In this document: in pieces, positions 17,487 to 26,189 of the stretch | How the letters are laid out: each line of letters starts with the position of its first letter | Numbering within the stretch: the stretch's first letter is position 1 | Source: Ilumatobacteraceae bacterium | GTDB taxonomy: Bacteria; Actinomycetota; Acidimicrobiia; Acidimicrobiales; Ilumatobacteraceae | Direction: 5' to 3' | NCBI GenBank assembly: GCA_017859785.1 | Contig: JAFMMJ010000005.1 | Coordinates: 1-48,426, forward strand | DNA: 48,426 nucleotides | Translations under genes and position numbers: made by a program | Notes under the pieces: generated by a model | What the model was told of the DNA's origin: nothing | The model's database searches: none | Seen by the model: the letters and a program-made list of their open reading frames with translations, nothing else

Positions 17487-18548
17487 TCACACGATCAGGT
17501 GCGTGCTCACCTCGTTCGCCATCAGTCGTCCCCGGCGGGTGAGCACCCACCGATCCCCACGCTGTTCGACGATTCCCGGTAGCGCCTCGCCATCGAGCCG
17601 ATCGAGCGGCACCCCCTCGCGGGTGCGAAGGCTGAGTTCGAGCCCCTCGAACAGGCGCGTCTCATCGTCGAGCTCCTCGCCGGCCGCCTCGGTGGAAGCG
17701 CCCGAGTTGACGAGGTCGATGTAGCGATCGGGGGTGCGCACGTTCCACCACCGTCGTCCCGCTCGATGCGAGTGCGCGGCGCACCCGAAGCCCCAGTAGT
17801 CGCCCTGCGACCAGTAGAGGCCGTTATGGCGGCACTCATGTCCGGGCTTCGCCCAGTTGGAGATCTCGTAGCCGACGAGACCCGCCGAGGTGAGGGCCTC
17901 GTCGACGATTTCGTAGCGGTCGGCTTGTACATCGTCGTCGGGGTGATCGGCCCGACGCTCGGCGAGCGGCGTGCCCGCCTCGACGGTGAGGGCGTACGCC
18001 GAGATGTGGGGAGGGTCGAGTGCGAGTACCTCGTCGAGGGTGCTCCGCCAGTCGTCGTCGCTCTCCCCCACCGTTCCGTAGATCAGGTCGAGGTTGAACG
18101 TCGGCATCCCCGCCGATCGGATGGCGTCAACCGCCGAGGCGACGTTGTCGCGGTCATGTCGCCTACCGAGGCGCTGGAGCACCTCGGGAACCATCGACTG
18201 CACCCCGAGCGAGATCCGGTTCACCCCAGCCGCGGCGTAGGCCGCGGTGAGCGTCGGGGTCACATCGTCGGGATTGCACTCGACGGTGATCTCCGCACCG
18301 TCGACCACCGCAATGGTGGCGATCAGAGCGGCCAGACGTTCCGCGGGGACGAGCGATGGGGTGCCACCGCCAACGAACACCGAGGTGGCGCCAGGCAGTT
18401 CGGCCTGTTCGATCTCGCGTTCCACGGCGGCGAGATACGCCTCCATCAGGTGGGCTCGGTCCGTCCAGGTCGCGAACGCGCAGTAATCGCATTTTGAGGC
18501 GCAGAACGGTATGTGCACGTACACGCCGAAACCGGCGGCGTCGCTCAC
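17487..18548 (-). CDS. hemW: Radical SAM heme chaperone HemW
   Basis: A 353-residue radical SAM protein related to coproporphyrinogen dehydrogenase. The iron-sulfur motif is C16-x3-C20-x2-C23 in FCASKCDYCAF; it lacks the fourth cysteine of true HemN, pointing to HemW, which delivers heme to apoproteins. Other family marks are SVFVGGGTPSLV, ECNPDDVT, RISLGVQSM and the C-terminal HemN_C domain starting near NWAKPGHECRHN. It overlaps rsmE by 4 bases and is last in the lepA-to-hemW run. In most actinobacteria it precedes hrcA, so its position here is shuffled. Confidence 0.94.
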   Translation of the reverse strand: MSDAAGFGVYVHIPFCASKCDYCAFATWTDRAHLMEAYLAAVEREIEQAELPGATSVFVGGGTPSLVPAERLAALIATIAVVDGAEITVECNPDDVTPTLTAAYAAAGVNRISLGVQSMVPEVLQRLGRRHDRDNVASAVDAIRSAGMPTFNLDLIYGTVGESDDDWRSTLDEVLALDPPHISAYALTVEAGTPLAERRADHPDDDVQADRYEIVDEALTSAGLVGYEISNWAKPGHECRHNGLYWSQGDYWGFGCAAHSHRAGRRWWNVRTPDRYIDLVNSGASTEAAGEELDDETRLFEGLELSLRTREGVPLDRLDGEALPGIVEQRGDRWVLTRRGRLMANEVSTHLIV

Positions 18549-19210
18549 CTCGTAACCCGAGTCATCAGAACGGCGGCCGTCACCGCGGCGGTCTCAACCC
18601 GCAGCACCCCCGGCCCGAGATCGACACGCCTCGCCGCGGTGGCAAGTTCGGCATCGCTCCAGCCGCCTTCAGGACCAATGGCGATCGACCGATCGTCGCC
18701 GGAGAGCGCTTCCCCTCCGGGCTCCGCGATCGGAGTCTCGTGAAGCACTTCGCTGGCCGGGATGGGACCTTCGAGGCTCGGCATCCGGAGGCCTCGAGAC
18801 TGCTGAAGCGCCCCGATAGAGATGCGGCGGAGCCGCTCGAGTTGACGCTCGCCCCGCTCACCCTCCCAATTGACGACCGACCGCTCGCATCGCAACAGCA
18901 CGATGCGCGCCACTCCGAGTTCGGTGAGCTTCTGAACCATCCAGTCGACCCGGTCGCCCTTCGGAACGGCGGCTGCGACGGAGATGCTCGGCCGATCAAC
19001 ACCCTCGCGGATGTCCCCTTCCACAGCCAACATCCCCGATTCGAGGCGACACGTCCTCCATCGGCCACGGCCGTCGGTGACCGTGACGAGGCGCCCGTCG
19101 CGGAGGCGCAGAACCCTGGTGAGGTGATGCTCGGCCTCCTCGGTCAGCGCGGGGTGATCGAGATCGTCGACGAGAAGATGGCCGTCGGCGGTCCGGAGTT
19201 CGTCGGTCAC
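18545..19210 (-). CDS. rsmE: 16S rRNA (uracil1498-N3)-methyltransferase RsmE
   Basis: A 221-residue SPOUT-class methyltransferase that modifies U1498 of 16S rRNA in the small subunit. There is an N-terminal PUA-like domain, then the knot domain with AAAVPKGDRVDWMVQKLTELG, IGPEGGWSDAEL and LRVETAAVTAAV, the SAM-binding trefoil loop. It overlaps dnaJ upstream and hemW downstream by 4 bases each, so all three are translationally coupled. Confidence 0.95.
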   Translation of the reverse strand: MTDELRTADGHLLVDDLDHPALTEEAEHHLTRVLRLRDGRLVTVTDGRGRWRTCRLESGMLAVEGDIREGVDRPSISVAAAVPKGDRVDWMVQKLTELGVARIVLLRCERSVVNWEGERGERQLERLRRISIGALQQSRGLRMPSLEGPIPASEVLHETPIAEPGGEALSGDDRSIAIGPEGGWSDAELATAARRVDLGPGVLRVETAAVTAAVLMTRVTR

Positions 19211-20340
19211 GAGAAGGCCGACTTGATCCGGGAGAACAGGCTCGTGCCCCCGGATGTGCCGATCCGCTCCTCGCGGTGCTCGGCCAGGCGGGTGAGCAGC
19301 TCGGTCTCGGTGCTGTCGAGCTCGGTCGGTACCCGAACCTCGACGATGACCCGCAGATCTCCGCGTCCCCGGGCCTGTAGGCGCGGGACTCCTCGTCCCC
19401 GGAGAAGGAACTCGTGCCCGGGTTGCGTGCCGGCGGGAATCTGCAGCTCCTCGTCGCCGTCCAGCGTCGGAAGATCAACCGTCGTTCCGAGGGCGGCCTG
19501 GGAGACCGACACCGGCACCCGAGTGACGAGATCGGTGCCGTCGCGTTCGTAGCGCTCGTGTGGGGCCACGCGCAGGTGGACGTAGAGGTCCCCGCGAGCA
19601 CCTCCCCGAGGTCCCGCCGCACCACGACCGGTCAGCCGGAGTGTCGCGCCTGTGTCGACTCCGGCCGGCACGTCGACGTCGTAGGTCTCCTCCGCGGTGA
19701 CACGGCCCTCGCCTCGGCAGGTGGAGCATGGCGTCGCGATGACCTCGCCCATGCCACCGCAGCGGCCGCAGGCAGCGCTGGTCACCATCTGACCGAGGAC
19801 GCTTTGGCGCACCCGCCGCACCTGGCCGCTGCCGGAGCATTCCGAGCAGGTGACCGGCTGCGTGCCCTCTCCAGCCCCGGTGCCCGCGCAATCCGGGCAG
19901 GGCGAAGGCAGCCGAAGGGGCACGGGAATCCGCTCGCCGAAGACCGCCTGCTCGAAGGTGATGTCGGCCACGACCTCCATGTCTTGGCCACGTGGCGGGC
20001 CGGTCGGGCCACGACCGCGCGAGGTGCCACCAAAGGGGCTACCTCCACCGAAGAAGGCATCGAAGATGTCGCCAAGTCCCGCGCCGAACACGTCCTCGGC
20101 TGACGCCCCTCCCCCGGATCCCGACACCCCGGCCTCGCCGAATCGGTCGTAACGGGCGCGCTGATCGTCGTCGGAGAGGACCTGATACGCGCGGGCGAGT
20201 TCTTTGAAGCGCTCGGCGGCATCCGGATCGTCGGGGTTCGCGTCGGGGTGCAGTTCGCGCGCCCGCTTGCGATAGGCCTTCTTGATCTCCTCAGCGGAAG
20301 CGGAGCGAGCAACCCCGAGCAGTTCGTAGAAGTCGGCCAT
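19207..20340 (-). CDS. dnaJ: Chaperone DnaJ (actinobacterial second DnaJ type)
   Basis: A 377-residue type I J-protein that stimulates DnaK ATPase and binds unfolded clients. The J domain (1-70) has HPD at 31-33. A G/F-rich linker spans 71-118. The zinc domain has four CxxCxGxG repeats with Cys pairs at 148/151, 165/168, 191/194 and 205/208, and the C-terminal substrate domain follows. It directly follows hrcA with a TGATG overlap and is not beside dnaK, as for DnaJ2 of actinobacteria. It should be controlled by HrcA through the upstream CIRCE. Confidence 0.96.
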   Translation of the reverse strand: MADFYELLGVARSASAEEIKKAYRKRARELHPDANPDDPDAAERFKELARAYQVLSDDDQRARYDRFGEAGVSGSGGGASAEDVFGAGLGDIFDAFFGGGSPFGGTSRGRGPTGPPRGQDMEVVADITFEQAVFGERIPVPLRLPSPCPDCAGTGAGEGTQPVTCSECSGSGQVRRVRQSVLGQMVTSAACGRCGGMGEVIATPCSTCRGEGRVTAEETYDVDVPAGVDTGATLRLTGRGAAGPRGGARGDLYVHLRVAPHERYERDGTDLVTRVPVSVSQAALGTTVDLPTLDGDEELQIPAGTQPGHEFLLRGRGVPRLQARGRGDLRVIVEVRVPTELDSTETELLTRLAEHREERIGTSGGTSLFSRIKSAFS

Positions 20341-21338
20341 CAGCCGGCGTCCCCGAGGTGTCGGCCGAGGCGGTCGCTCACCAGACCGACGGTCGCGAGC
20401 GCCTGCGGGTAGTTCATGCGGGTGGGTCCAAGCACGCCGACCGATCCGAGGTGCTCTCCGTCGACGACCACCGGAGCGACCACGACGGAGCAGGCGGCGA
20501 GCGGCTCAACACCATGCTCGACGCCGATGGCGACCGACATGCCGCGGTCGAGGATGTTCTGCACCAGCGAGACGACGACGAACTGCTGCTCGAGGGTGTG
20601 CAGCACATCTCGCACCACCTCGACAGCGTCGAAGGCGGCTGCGACGGTCGAGGCGCCACCGACAAACACCTGGTCGTCGCTGGAGGCGCGCCTCAGCGCA
20701 TCGAGTGCCGCAGTCACGATCCCGTCGACGCGAAGGTCGCCGAGGGCTGGCGCCGAATCGACATCGGCGATGGAGCGACCCGAGAGCACCGAGTCGAGAT
20801 GGGCGGCCGCGCGATGGATCTCGTCGTCGACCGCTCCGTCGGGTAGGTCGATCACCTCGCTCGTCACCGTCCCGTTCGAGAGCACGAGGATCGCGGTGGC
20901 GGTCGTGGTCGAGAGCCCGACGATCTGGACGGAGCGAACCACTGCGGCTGCCGCAGCCGGTCCGAGCACCATCGAGGCGGAGTTGGTGAGCCGGGTCAGG
21001 AGATCTGAGGTTTGGTGGAGCAGTTCCTCGAGGCGGCCATGGGCGGCGGAGAAGAAGTCACCGACCTGAGCGGAACGGCTGTCGTCGAGGCGCCCGGGCT
21101 CAGTCAGGTGGTCGACGAAGAATCGGTAGCCCTTGTCGGTCGGCACCCGTCCGGCCGAGGTGTGGGGTTGCACGAGGAAACCCTCCTGCTCGAGCACCGC
21201 CATGTCGTTGCGAACAGTGGCCGGCGACACCTGCACGCCGGGCGCGCTGGCAATGTGGGACGAGCCCACGGGTTGTGCGGTCGCGATGTACTCCTGGACG
21301 ACGGCACTCAGGATGGCGGTCTTGCGATCGTCGAGCAT
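20340..21338 (-). CDS. hrcA: Heat-inducible transcription repressor HrcA
   Basis: A 332-residue repressor of class I heat-shock genes. The N-terminal winged helix contains EYIATAQPVGSSHI, VSPATVRNDMAVLEQEGFLVQPHTSAGRVPTDKGYRFFVD, the highly conserved DNA-binding region (residues ~17-80). A GAF-like domain follows and the C-terminus ends MNYPQALATVGLVSDRLGRHL. The ATG at 21338 starts the canonical MLDDRK N-terminus; the open frame extends 144 codons upstream inside the photolyase gene, but that part is a shadow. An imperfect CIRCE abuts the ATG, implying autoregulation. Confidence 0.95.
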   Translation of the reverse strand: MLDDRKTAILSAVVQEYIATAQPVGSSHIASAPGVQVSPATVRNDMAVLEQEGFLVQPHTSAGRVPTDKGYRFFVDHLTEPGRLDDSRSAQVGDFFSAAHGRLEELLHQTSDLLTRLTNSASMVLGPAAAAAVVRSVQIVGLSTTTATAILVLSNGTVTSEVIDLPDGAVDDEIHRAAAHLDSVLSGRSIADVDSAPALGDLRVDGIVTAALDALRRASSDDQVFVGGASTVAAAFDAVEVVRDVLHTLEQQFVVVSLVQNILDRGMSVAIGVEHGVEPLAACSVVVAPVVVDGEHLGSVGVLGPTRMNYPQALATVGLVSDRLGRHLGDAG

Positions 21339-21365
21339 CTGGCACTTGAGGTTACCGAGTGCTAA
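21339..21365 (-). promoter_or_regulatory. Imperfect CIRCE operator at the hrcA start
   Basis: Read on the minus strand: TTAGCACTC, nine bases, AAGTGCCAG, then the hrcA ATG. The left arm equals the CIRCE consensus (TTAGCACTC-N9-GAGTGCTAA) exactly and the right arm matches 6 of 9. It overlaps the photolyase stop codon. HrcA binding here should repress hrcA-dnaJ and downstream genes until heat shock. Confidence 0.8.
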
Positions 21366-22714
21366 CCGCCCCGTGCTGCCTTGTACCGGGCGAGCGCCTC
21401 GTCTCGTTCTCGGGCATGGTCGACCATCGGAGCTGGATAATCGGTGCTGTCGAGTTCGGGGACCCAGCGTGCCCGATAGGACCGGTCGGGATCCCAGCGT
21501 TCGGCCTGAGTGACCGGGTTGAACACACGGAAGTAGGGGGCGGCGTCGGTGCCGGTTCCCGCGGCCCACTGCCAGCCGTGATTGTTCGACGCGAGGTCGC
21601 CGTCGATCAGGTGCTCCATGAAGAACCGCGCTCCCCACTGCCAGGGAAGGTGGAGGTCCTTCACGAGGAAGCTGGCGACGATCATGCGAACGCGGTTGTG
21701 CATCCAGCCGGTCGCGAGCAGTTGGCGCATGCCGGCGTCGACGATCTCGAACCCCGTGCGCCCCTCGCACCAGAGTGCGAACCGTTCCCGGGCTCGGTCA
21801 TCGGTGTCGAGCGCGATCCCGTCGAGGCGACGATCGAGGTTTTCCCAGGCGGTCTCCGGCCGGCGGAAGAGCACGTCTGCGTAGAAGTCACGCCAGCACA
21901 GCTCACTCTCGAAGGTGCGGTGATCCTCAGAGCCGGGGTCGAGATCAGCGAGCAGTCGAGCGGGATGGACGAGTCCGAATCGGAGCGCGGACGACATCGA
22001 ACTCGTGCCGGCTTCAGCGGGCAGGTTCCGCTTCTCCTCGTAATGGTCGAGTCCCTCATCGCGAAAGGTCGACCATCGCTGGAGCGCGCTCGCCGTCGAG
22101 AGATCGAGGTGCACGTCGTCGATCAGGGTCGACTCATCGGCGCTCACTCCGAGCGCAGAGCGTGGGTCATCGACTGCCCCGGCGATACCGGTGATCCAGT
22201 CGCCGTTGCTCGGCGCGTCGAGCAGCACGGTGTTGCCCGACTCGGCGAGCACCGAGCGCCACGTCCGACTGAACGGGGTGAACACCGCGTATGGGCTGCC
22301 GTCGGCCTTGGTCACCGTGGTCGGGTCGACAAGATGGTTCGAGCCGGTACCGATGAGTCGTCGACCGTCGGCTCGCAGTCGCTCGGCGACGGCGGCATCA
22401 CGGCGATGCCCATAAGGGCCGTGATCGCGGCTGACGTGCACAACCTCGGCGCCGATCGCCGCCGCGACAGCCGGCACGATCTCGATCGGATCGCCGACCG
22501 CGACGTGCAGCGCCCCGCCGAGATCACGATCGAGTGAGGCGAGCATCCCAGCGAGCGCGGCGCGGCGAACCCTGGAGGAGGCGGAGAACGCGGGGTCGAT
22601 CACGAAGAGTGGGAGCACCGCGCCGTCCGCGACCGCCCGACACAACGCTGGATGATCAATGGTGCGCAGGTCCCGGCGGAACCACACCACGCTCGTCCGG
22701 TTCGTCACGCTCAC
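21362..22714 (-). CDS. phr: Deoxyribodipyrimidine photolyase (cryptochrome/photolyase family)
   Basis: A 450-residue FAD enzyme that uses blue light to split UV-induced pyrimidine dimers. The N-terminal antenna domain starts VVWFRRDLRTIDHPAL. The FAD/DNA domain has ELCWRDFYADVLFRRPE, GRTGFEIVDAGMRQLLATGWMHNRVRMIVASFLVKDL and LIDGDLASNNHGWQW; the final N-N-G-x-W-Q-W is characteristic of class I CPD photolyases. GTG start, 3 bases after the MFS gene stop. Its stop codon lies inside the CIRCE element. Confidence 0.94.
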   Translation of the reverse strand: MSVTNRTSVVWFRRDLRTIDHPALCRAVADGAVLPLFVIDPAFSASSRVRRAALAGMLASLDRDLGGALHVAVGDPIEIVPAVAAAIGAEVVHVSRDHGPYGHRRDAAVAERLRADGRRLIGTGSNHLVDPTTVTKADGSPYAVFTPFSRTWRSVLAESGNTVLLDAPSNGDWITGIAGAVDDPRSALGVSADESTLIDDVHLDLSTASALQRWSTFRDEGLDHYEEKRNLPAEAGTSSMSSALRFGLVHPARLLADLDPGSEDHRTFESELCWRDFYADVLFRRPETAWENLDRRLDGIALDTDDRARERFALWCEGRTGFEIVDAGMRQLLATGWMHNRVRMIVASFLVKDLHLPWQWGARFFMEHLIDGDLASNNHGWQWAAGTGTDAAPYFRVFNPVTQAERWDPDRSYRARWVPELDSTDYPAPMVDHARERDEALARYKAARGG

Positions 22715-22717
22715 AGT

Positions 22718-23974
22718 TCAGCCGACACCGGCCCGAGTCGCCACTCGGGCCTCAGAGCGGGGCACGACTCGAGCGATCAGCCAAAGCACGGCGACCGTCG
22801 TGATCGCCGCCCCGTAGGCGATCGACCATTCGAGGCCGATCAGGTCGCCGACGATCCCAGTGATCGGCCCACCGATCGGATAGGAGCCGAGGAAGGCGAT
22901 CGCGATGAAGGCGAGGATCCGGCCTCGCATCTCCGGTGGGCATTCCTGCTGGCTAAACGAGTTCATGGAGGCGATGAAGGCGGCACCTCCCAGCCCGAGC
23001 GGGATCGCCACCACCAGCGCCACCCATCCACTCGGGGTCCAAGCGAGCGCGAGCCCGCTTACCCCGAGAATCAGGCCGTGCGCGGCCATCCACCTCATGG
23101 TCACCGACGGTCGCGAGGCGGTCATCAGGCTGCCGATCATGCTGCCGAGGCTGATCACGGTCATCACCCAGCCGAACCACTGCTCGTTCTCCCAGATCTC
23201 ATTGGCGATTCTCGGCAGCGAGACGTTGTGGTTGTAGCCGAAGGTGGAGACCACGGCGAAGACGACGAAGGTGGCTCCGAGTCTCGGTGTCGCCCGGATG
23301 TACGCGAGCGCGTCGCGGATCGGACGCCCGCCGGGCGCGACCTTCGGCGCCTCGTGAACCTTCGACCGGTCGACGGCGACGATCGAGTAGATGATCGCGA
23401 TCGAGGTGATGGCGTTCAGCGCGAAGAGCCACCCGGTGCCGACACGGGTGATCAGCAGCGCCGCGATCGCAGGGCCGAAGATGCGCGAACCGGTCATCGT
23501 GGCCGTGTTCAGCGACATCGCGTTGGAAATCTCGCTTTGATCGACGAGCTGGATGACGAATCCGCGCCGAGCCGGATTGTCGATCGCCGAGACGACGCCG
23601 AGCGCGAGGGTGAGCGCGTAGACGACACCCACGTTCAACAGGTCGACGAAGTCCGCGATGGCGAGGGCGACGGCTTGAACCGCGAGAAGGCTCTGGGTGA
23701 TGAGCACGATCCGTCGGCGATCGACCCGGTCCGCGAAGGCGCCGGCCCAGGCACCGAGCACCAGCAGGGGCCCGAACTGCAGCGCGGTGAGCACACCGAT
23801 GGCCGTGGTGGAGCCGGTGAGCCGGTCGACGACGATGGCGAGCGCGGTGTACTGCACCCACGCCCCGATTTGGGAGACGAACAGCCCACCGAGAAAGAGC
23901 CGCGCGTTGCGATGCCGAAGCGAACGGAACGTGGACGGCCCGGCGACGGGAGCCCGCCCGGCGGTGTCACTCAC
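22718..23974 (-). CDS. MFS transporter (EntS-like exporter family)
   Basis: A 418-residue protein with about twelve hydrophobic helices and the MFS loop motif GAFADRVDRRR between helices 2 and 3. FRSLRHRNARLFLGGLFVSQIGAWVQYTA at the N-terminus and LNTATMTGSRIFGPAIAALLI in the middle are typical of the MFS_3/EntS-type exporters. Substrate unknown. It sits between lepA (14-base gap) and phr (3-base gap), where actinobacterial neighbourhoods usually lack a transporter, so it appears to be an insertion into the run. Confidence 0.9.
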   Translation of the reverse strand: MSDTAGRAPVAGPSTFRSLRHRNARLFLGGLFVSQIGAWVQYTALAIVVDRLTGSTTAIGVLTALQFGPLLVLGAWAGAFADRVDRRRIVLITQSLLAVQAVALAIADFVDLLNVGVVYALTLALGVVSAIDNPARRGFVIQLVDQSEISNAMSLNTATMTGSRIFGPAIAALLITRVGTGWLFALNAITSIAIIYSIVAVDRSKVHEAPKVAPGGRPIRDALAYIRATPRLGATFVVFAVVSTFGYNHNVSLPRIANEIWENEQWFGWVMTVISLGSMIGSLMTASRPSVTMRWMAAHGLILGVSGLALAWTPSGWVALVVAIPLGLGGAAFIASMNSFSQQECPPEMRGRILAFIAIAFLGSYPIGGPITGIVGDLIGLEWSIAYGAAITTVAVLWLIARVVPRSEARVATRAGVG

Positions 23975-23988
23975 GGTGATCGGCCGGT

Positions 23989-25788
23989 TCAGTCATCGAG
24001 TTTGAGGGCCGAGATGAACACGTCGCCGGGCACCTCGACCCGACCGATCGCCTTCATCTTCTTCTTGCCCTCCTTCTGCTTCTCGAGCAGTTTGCGCTTA
24101 CGGGTGATGTCGCCGCCGTAGCACTTGGCGAGTACGTCCTTGCGCTTGGCCTTGACGGTCTCACGGGCGATCACCTTGCCGCCGATCGCGGCCTGGATGG
24201 GCACGTCGAACATCTGGCGTGGGATGAGCTCGCGGAGCTTCTCGCACATGCGACGTCCGTACGACTCGGCGTTGTCGCGGTGCACGATCGTCGAGAACGC
24301 ATCGGCCGGTTGACCGTTCAGCAACAGGTCGACTCGCACCAGGTTGGAGCGCTGATAGCCAGCGAGCTCGTAGTCGAGGCTGGCGTAGCCCTGGCTGCGG
24401 CTCTTCAACTGGTCGAAGAAGTCGACGACCACTTCGGCGAGCGGAATCTCGTAGTTGAGTTCCACCCGCTCGGGCGACAGGTACTCCATGCGTTTCATCT
24501 CGCCGCGACGGCTTTGGCAGAGCTCCATCAACGCCCCGGTGTAGTTGGTCGGCGTGATGATCGACACCTTGAAGACCGGCTCCTCGATGAAGTCGACCTG
24601 TTGCACGGGAGGCAGATCGGAGGGGTTGTCGATCACCTCGACATGTCCGTCGGTGCGGGTGACGCGGTACTCGACCGAGGGCGCGGTGGCGATGAGGGCG
24701 AGACCGAACTCGCGCTCGAGGCGCTCCTTGACGATTTCCATATGCAACAGGCCAAGGAAGCCGCACCGGAAGCCAAAACCGAGCGCGCCGGACGACTCGG
24801 GGGTGTAGGTCACTGAGGCGTCGTTGAGTTTCAACTTCGCGAGGGAGTCACGCAGGTCCTCGAAGTCGTCGCCGTCGATCGGGAAGAGTCCGGAGAACAC
24901 CATCGGCTTCGGATCGCGGTAGCCCTCGAGGGCGGTGGTCGCGCCGCGGGGGGTCGTGGTGACCGTCTCGCCGGAGCGAGCATCGCCGACGTCTTTGATG
25001 CCCGCGATCAGGTAGCCGACCTCTCCGGGCCCGAGCGAGGTGACGGGCGTGGGGGCGGGCCGGCGGACACCGATCTCGAGGGCCTCGTGGGTCGCTTGGG
25101 CTTGCATGAACTGAAGCCGCGATCCCGAGGTCAGCGTTCCGTCGACAACGCGGATCGACGACACCACACCGCGGTATTGGTCGAACTGGGAGTCGAAGAT
25201 CAGCGCTCGCAGCGGCTCCTCGACGGATCCGGTTGGCGGGGGGATGCGCTCCGCGATGGCGTCGAGGAGTTCAGGCACTCCCTCGCCAGTCTTGGCTGAG
25301 ATGCGCAGGATGTCCTCGGCGGGGATGCCAAGAACCGTCTCGATCTCCATGGCGTAGCGATCAGGGTCGGCAGCCGGCAGATCGATCTTGTTGAGGCAGG
25401 CGACGATCTCGAGGTCGTTCTCGAGAGCGAGGTAGCAGTTGGCAAGGGTCTGAGCCTCGATCCCTTGGGCGGCGTCCACCACGAGCACCACGCCCTCGCA
25501 CGCGGCGAGCGAGCGCGACACCTCGTAACCGAAGTCGACGTGCCCTGGGGTATCGATCAGGTGGAAGACATGACCGCGCCACTCGACTCGCACGTTCTGA
25601 GCCTTGATCGTGATGCCGCGCTCCCGCTCGAGGTCCATCGAGTCGAGGTATTGGGCGCGCATATCCCTCGACTGCACCGCTCCGGTCACCTCGAGGATCC
25701 GGTCGGACAGCGTCGACTTCCCGTGATCGATGTGGGCGATGATCGAGAAGTTCCGGATCCGGTCAATGCCCGGCGGGGGGAGGTCCAT
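23989..25788 (-). CDS. lepA: Elongation factor 4 (LepA), back-translocating GTPase
   Basis: A 599-residue translational GTPase. G1 is [10 protein letters not shown]2/G3 are ERERGIT and DTPGHVDF, and G4 is NKID. The EF4-specific C-terminal domain includes [23 protein letters not shown] and ends with the basic [33 protein letters not shown] tail region that binds tRNA (named here as landmarks). A GTG 12 bases earlier is possible, but it lies inside the likely -10 TAGCGT (25799-25804), so the ATG at 25788 is preferred. It heads a seven-gene minus-strand run. Confidence 0.96.
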   Translation of the reverse strand: MDLPPPGIDRIRNFSIIAHIDHGKSTLSDRILEVTGAVQSRDMRAQYLDSMDLERERGITIKAQNVRVEWRGHVFHLIDTPGHVDFGYEVSRSLAACEGVVLVVDAAQGIEAQTLANCYLALENDLEIVACLNKIDLPAADPDRYAMEIETVLGIPAEDILRISAKTGEGVPELLDAIAERIPPPTGSVEEPLRALIFDSQFDQYRGVVSSIRVVDGTLTSGSRLQFMQAQATHEALEIGVRRPAPTPVTSLGPGEVGYLIAGIKDVGDARSGETVTTTPRGATTALEGYRDPKPMVFSGLFPIDGDDFEDLRDSLAKLKLNDASVTYTPESSGALGFGFRCGFLGLLHMEIVKERLEREFGLALIATAPSVEYRVTRTDGHVEVIDNPSDLPPVQQVDFIEEPVFKVSIITPTNYTGALMELCQSRRGEMKRMEYLSPERVELNYEIPLAEVVVDFFDQLKSRSQGYASLDYELAGYQRSNLVRVDLLLNGQPADAFSTIVHRDNAESYGRRMCEKLRELIPRQMFDVPIQAAIGGKVIARETVKAKRKDVLAKCYGGDITRKRKLLEKQKEGKKKMKAIGRVEVPGDVFISALKLDD

Positions 25789-25798
25789 GGCATCGCTC

Positions 25799-25844
25799 AC
25801 GCTACCGGTGCGGCGTTGGGTCCACGGGGTGCCTCCGGTAGCGT
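25799..25844. promoter_or_regulatory. Divergent lepA/rpsT promoters formed by a 10-bp inverted repeat
   Basis: ACGCTACCGG (25799-25808) and CCGGTAGCGT (25835-25844) are perfect inverted copies 26 bases apart. Each contains an outward-facing TAGCGT -10: 25804-25799 towards lepA and 25839-25844 towards rpsT. The sequence could be just two similar promoters, or a shared binding site. Confidence 0.5.
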
Positions 25845-25857
25845 TCCCCCGTCCATC

Positions 25858-25905
25858 GGCGGCTTGCCGCCAGTGGGTTCAGGAACCGCCACCATCGGGT
25901 GGCGG
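25858..25905 (+). promoter_or_regulatory. Two tandem hairpins in the rpsT leader
   Basis: GGCGG-CTTG-CCGCC (25858-25871) and CCGCCACC-ATCG-GGTGGCGG (25886-25905, perfect 8-bp stem) lie between the rpsT -10 and its ribosome binding site. Placement suits an autoregulatory or attenuation structure, but S20 binding is only a hypothesis. Confidence 0.45.
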
Positions 25906-25927
25906 CGTGGATCAACCCGGAGTGCCC

Positions 25928-26179
25928 GTGGCCAACATCAAGAGCCAAAAGAAGCGAATCCTCACCAACGCCAAGGCCGCGGAGCGCAATCGCGCTGTGC
26001 GCAGCGAGCTGAAGACGCGCGTCAAGAAGGCTGAGTCCACCGTCGGCACCGACGAAAACGAGGCCGCCGTTCGCGCGGCGGTGAAGCGTCTCGACTCCGC
26101 GGTGAGCAAGGGTGTCATTCACAAGAACACGGCGGCTCGTCGCAAGAGCCGCCTCATGAAGCGCATCAACGCGGGCTGA
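25928..26179 (+). CDS. rpsT: 30S ribosomal protein S20
   Basis: An 83-residue basic, all-helical small-subunit protein that binds 16S rRNA. It begins with the canonical (M)ANIKSQKKRILTNAKAAERN and contains HKNTAARRKSRLMKRIN at the C-terminus. The GTG at 25928 gives the normal N-terminus and has GGAG five bases upstream; another GTG two codons earlier is less likely. It is divergent from lepA and convergent with holA, a standard bacterial neighbourhood. Confidence 0.96.
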   Translation: MANIKSQKKRILTNAKAAERNRAVRSELKTRVKKAESTVGTDENEAAVRAAVKRLDSAVSKGVIHKNTAARRKSRLMKRINAG

Positions 26180-26189
26180 CCCGCTCAGC
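26171..26189. terminator. Alternative hairpins at the rpsT/holA convergent junction
   Basis: GCTGA-CCCGC-TCAGC pairs the rpsT TGA with the holA stop complement. The overlapping GCGGG-CTGA-CCCGC is an alternative 5-bp stem. The gap between the genes is 5 bases. Confidence 0.45.

Noticed and set aside
21339-21770. 144-codon N-terminal extension of hrcA
   Set aside because: Arg/Pro-rich, overlaps photolyase in another frame. The canonical HrcA N-terminus begins at 21338, right after the CIRCE.
22652-24121. 489-codon plus-strand frame opposite the MFS transporter
   Set aside because: Highly charged, low-complexity shadow of the MFS, lepA and phr genes with no recognisable domain.
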